From: Muribaculaceae bacterium
Lineage (GTDB): Bacteria; Bacteroidota; Bacteroidia; Bacteroidales; Muribaculaceae
Direction of reading: 5' to 3'
DNA length: 64,000 nucleotides
Assembly: GCA_028689665.1 (NCBI GenBank)
Contig: JAQVCR010000003.1
Coordinates: 124,001-188,000 of the forward strand
The translations under genes and the position numbers were made by a program. The notes under the pieces are model-generated. The model was not told where the DNA came from and made no database searches. It saw only the letters and a program-made list of their open reading frames with translations. Positions 60,731-64,000 of the stretch are shown here, piece by piece. Positions within the stretch are counted from its first letter, which is position 1, and the number at the start of each line of letters is the position of its first letter.

Positions 60731-63700
60731 CTATTTAATGGTGTCGGTTATTTCTATTCGTTTCAATAATGTAGAGTCTTGTCGCTGTGGCGTTAATATA
60801 TAACCTGTTTTTTTTCGTGGCTTTAAAAAATCGAATGGCGATTCAAAATCGTATTTAAATACAATACCGACCCCTTGAGTAGTGAGTGCACTCTTTACAT
60901 AATAATTTTGGTCGTTATAGTGGTTATATGCTTTTAGTCGGATATTTCCATTTTTTGTAAGTAGATATTCAATATCAAAATCTCCGATGAAATTTGAGCT
61001 ATTGGCATTAAGTGATTTGTCTCGATAGCCAAAATTACCATTGAGTAACAATCTATTATTTAAGAGTTGGCTTGAAAGAGCTACATCTACTTCGACATCA
61101 GAGAAGTCGCCCTTATTTGTTCTGAAATTCGGTGCAATTGACCATTTATCACTAATTTGCCCAAGCAGATTACTTAATTGTGATGATATTGTTGATGATG
61201 CGACATTAGCAAATTCATTATTTTTTGTTGTATTGCCCATATATTCAGGTGTGTAAAATCTGTTTAATGCGACAAGATATATAATTTGACGATTCATCAT
61301 ATCGTCGGTACTGATAATACTCTTTATTTTGCGTACTGCATCTTGTGTGAGTGTCGGAAATTCTAAGTCGAAAGAAATAGCTGGCTGTCGCATATCTCCG
61401 GTAGCATTTAATACAGCATGCACAGGTACACTTGTACGATTAAGATCCTTATCGAGTGCGAAAGATTCATCGAGGTCGGTGAGATTTGCATTCAGTGAAT
61501 ATATAGCCGAAATATCGAGAGCTGCGGCAAGTGGATTACCATTGAAGGTTATTGCACTGGCTTCCTTGATAGAAAAATCTTTAATAATAATATCTTGAAG
61601 AGTAAAATTATAATTTCCTTTTTCAATGGTATATTTACCGAGCATTGTCATCTCATCGTCGACCGAATTATATGCTAATCTTAAATTACCTGAACCGTTT
61701 GCTTTAATTCTATCGCCACCTACAGGGTCCATTATCAGCACCATCTGAGCTTGAGGGGTAACTTCAAGTTGAATCGTGATGTTCATTTGAGTAGGTTTAG
61801 AATTATTTACGACCTTAGCCGATTTCAGCAACCTTACTATTTCGGGAACAGTATCTATCTCAATTTCTTTCGGCTTATTTCGGTCGGTTATTGTTATAAA
61901 ATTATAATCACCGGCAGCTTGGTTATTCGATAAGACAAATGTGAATTTTGAATTATTGGCTGTCGACATATTTACATTTATATTCATTAACCCCGGTTCC
62001 CCTTTAATAAATGCAGATCCATTACCGAATATTGTTCCATACCATTTTTGATTCATATCAGAGCTAATATCGTAGCATAATAAATTTCGAGCATTTGTAA
62101 CTGCTAGGTTGATAATAGCATCATGAAATTCGTGGTGTAGGATATGCCCATTAAGGTTGGCTGTATGTCCAAATTTATCGTGAAGAGTAATATTATTTAT
62201 TACAATATCATTAGGCTTTATATGAATCGAATCGGTGCATGAATACTCTGTGTTGAGGTAATCAATTTTCATTTTGAAATCTTCGGCATATAAATCGCCA
62301 AAAAAGTTTATACGTTTAAAATCGCCAAATAATACGCCATGACCACTTGCAAAGCCCGAAATCTTAGATGTGAATGCGCCCATAAACGGTTGTAGAAAAC
62401 GTACGTCGAGTTTCTTTGCATAGAAGTCAAAATATAATGAATCCATAGTGGGATATATTGCTCCGCTTACTTTAGATTCTAATCCGTTAGCTTGTTTTAT
62501 ATCAGCATTAAGTACAATGCCTTTTGTGCTGGGTTCCCAATGGCTCTCAATATCGGCATTTCCAAGTAGAGAATTATTGTAGCTAAAATTATTGACATGT
62601 AGATTTGGAGTGGCTAAAGTGGGAATTTTAGTGAAAAGATTCGATGCAGAGAATTTACCGGTGGCTCTACCCCCAAATGTTACATTTGAAATAGCTAAAG
62701 TCTCAAAGATATAATCTAGATTGATATCTTTTAGCTCTACAGCTAGGTTGTCTTCGCTATTGTGAGAAGCTTTACCATCTATCCTAATAAATTGTTTATC
62801 ACATTTTACTTCAAAATTATTTACAATGATTGCATCTTTAATAATGTCGATTTTAGATGGTAAAATATTCCATGCAGTGTCGTTAAATGCAACATTTGTT
62901 GGATTAATAGAAATTGTTGCATTCAAATCCTTATTCTCATCTCTTGATACAAGGGTAGATAAATTTAGCTTGCCGTTATATGCTTCTTTTCTGTCCATCC
63001 ACCACGATACATCAGTGTCAATTATATTATTAATTGCATTTATGTTTAGGGCAAGTGAAATATTGCCTTTCTTGTTTGGATAAAGTGTCTGAACGGCTAA
63101 TGAGTATGTATCGTTTTTCCCGTCAATATTTAGATTGATTGACGATCCTTCTATCAATTTGTTCTTTTGTTGTAAATAATCAGAGTGAATGAACAATTCG
63201 CATTTCTCGTCTTTAGCATTAAATGCGCCGGCTAATGTAATTGGATGTATAATCGTAACAGGAGCTTTGAAAAATGGAAGTATTTGGTTGTCAGGCTCTA
63301 TTTTAAAGTCAAACTTAAAATCGTTTGTGGCGTTTGATAGATTATTTTGGGAATAATCTATATTTGGAAATAGGGAGGGAACTGCTTTGGCAAGTATAGT
63401 TTTTATCGATGGTACAAGATCTTTGAAATTATAGCAGCCAATAATATTACCGTTAATAAAATCAGAACTAATTTTAATATTTTGTGGATAGTCTGAACTC
63501 TTGGCATCTATTTCAATCTTATTAATATTAATACCTTTTGAGTCTTTATCGGCAAAACTAAGATCATAAATTGACAAAGCTCCATTGGCATTATCTATGC
63601 TATTCCCGGTAAAGAAAGCATTTAAATTAAGCGATAATTTATTATTGGGATATTTCGACGATAGATTTAATGCTGCGAGGTTTACATTAGAGAGCTGTGC

Positions 63701-64000
63701 AGAGATATTTAATTCAGAATTCTCGCGATCTATTATAGCATTTCCATTAACTGCTAACGAAATATTTTCGTCGTTTAGATTTACGCTTCCTTGATATTTA
63801 TTTTGATTAGCTTCTACATCGGTAATAATATTGTTATATCTATAACCTTTAAAATCGATGTATTTAATTTCGCCTTTCATACTGCCCGAAATTTCCCGAC
63901 CTTTTTTTAAGCCATCGATGTCAACATCTAAAGCTAGACTATTTAGTAACTCTGTTTTGTTTAGCAGAGTGCCAAGCTTGAAGTTTTCGGTACTTACTCG
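60731..64000 (-). CDS. TamB/translocation-and-assembly-module-like protein (5' end beyond window)
   Basis: AsmA/TamB-like beta-rich protein; C-terminal SIISTDDMMNRQIIYLVALNRFYTPEYM...DVEVDVALSSQLLNNRLLLNGNFGYRD. The frame stays open from the ORF-track Met (63880) to 64000 (GTLLNKTELLNSLALDVDIDGLKKGREISGSMKG), so 63880 is not the true start. Confidence 0.88.
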   Translation of the reverse strand, partial: RVSTENFKLGTLLNKTELLNSLALDVDIDGLKKGREISGSMKGEIKYIDFKGYRYNNIITDVEANQNKYQGSVNLNDENISLAVNGNAIIDRENSELNISAQLSNVNLAALNLSSKYPNNKLSLNLNAFFTGNSIDNANGALSIYDLSFADKDSKGININKIEIDAKSSDYPQNIKISSDFINGNIIGCYNFKDLVPSIKTILAKAVPSLFPNIDYSQNNLSNATNDFKFDFKIEPDNQILPFFKAPVTIIHPITLAGAFNAKDEKCELFIHSDYLQQKNKLIEGSSINLNIDGKNDTYSLAVQTLYPNKKGNISLALNINAINNIIDTDVSWWMDRKEAYNGKLNLSTLVSRDENKDLNATISINPTNVAFNDTAWNILPSKIDIIKDAIIVNNFEVKCDKQFIRIDGKASHNSEDNLAVELKDINLDYIFETLAISNVTFGGRATGKFSASNLFTKIPTLATPNLHVNNFSYNNSLLGNADIESHWEPSTKGIVLNADIKQANGLESKVSGAIYPTMDSLYFDFYAKKLDVRFLQPFMGAFTSKISGFASGHGVLFGDFKRINFFGDLYAEDFKMKIDYLNTEYSCTDSIHIKPNDIVINNITLHDKFGHTANLNGHILHHEFHDAIINLAVTNARNLLCYDISSDMNQKWYGTIFGNGSAFIKGEPGLMNINVNMSTANNSKFTFVLSNNQAAGDYNFITITDRNKPKEIEIDTVPEIVRLLKSAKVVNNSKPTQMNITIQLEVTPQAQMVLIMDPVGGDRIKANGSGNLRLAYNSVDDEMTMLGKYTIEKGNYNFTLQDIIIKDFSIKEASAITFNGNPLAAALDISAIYSLNANLTDLDESFALDKDLNRTSVPVHAVLNATGDMRQPAISFDLEFPTLTQDAVRKIKSIISTDDMMNRQIIYLVALNRFYTPEYMGNTTKNNEFANVASSTISSQLSNLLGQISDKWSIAPNFRTNKGDFSDVEVDVALSSQLLNNRLLLNGNFGYRDKSLNANSSNFIGDFDIEYLLTKNGNIRLKAYNHYNDQNYYVKSALTTQGVGIVFKYDFESPFDFLKPRKKTGYILTPQRQDSTLLKRIEITDTIK

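Overview
This is an AT-rich Bacteroidales-type chromosomal segment, judging by gene families and by TTTG / TAnnTTTG promoter elements. It is mostly core and housekeeping genes. Main blocks are: a cut-off LruC/DUF4842-like lipoprotein; a CpsB-type PHP phosphatase; an oxaloacetate decarboxylase/pyruvate carboxylase subunit; a multi-PAS kinase; a TolC-MacA-MacB-type efflux operon with a LytS/LytTR two-component system; a BamA/TamA-like protein; RNase G; HU; cydAB plus DUF4492; transketolase; OmpA; the complete MoxR-DUF58-Bat aerotolerance operon; HU paralogues; CvfB; RsmG; TrpB2; groESL; a 1405-aa secreted repeat protein with a T9SS-like tail; an EFR1 ferredoxin; a GT2; and a TamB-like protein running off the right edge. 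I saw no rRNA, tRNA, CRISPR array, transposase or prophage. Two short genes below the ORF-track cut-off are supported: a 29-aa AURKAIP1/COX24-type basic protein and a 58-aa Hc1-like protein. The most notable observations are: a decayed divergent locus at about 49.6-51.0 kb (frameshifted FtsX-type permease abutting only the Fis-HTH tail of a sigma-54-type response regulator, leaving an apparently orphaned intact kinase); a membrane protein with an N-terminal HU domain and a C-terminal LysM-like domain; a PAP2 phosphatase fused to a putative outer-membrane beta-barrel; an exact-length 900-bp duplication inside the 1405-aa secreted protein; a sigma-54-like motif upstream of groES; and several inverted repeats positioned on promoters. 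I found no clear new multi-gene defence or biosynthetic system.
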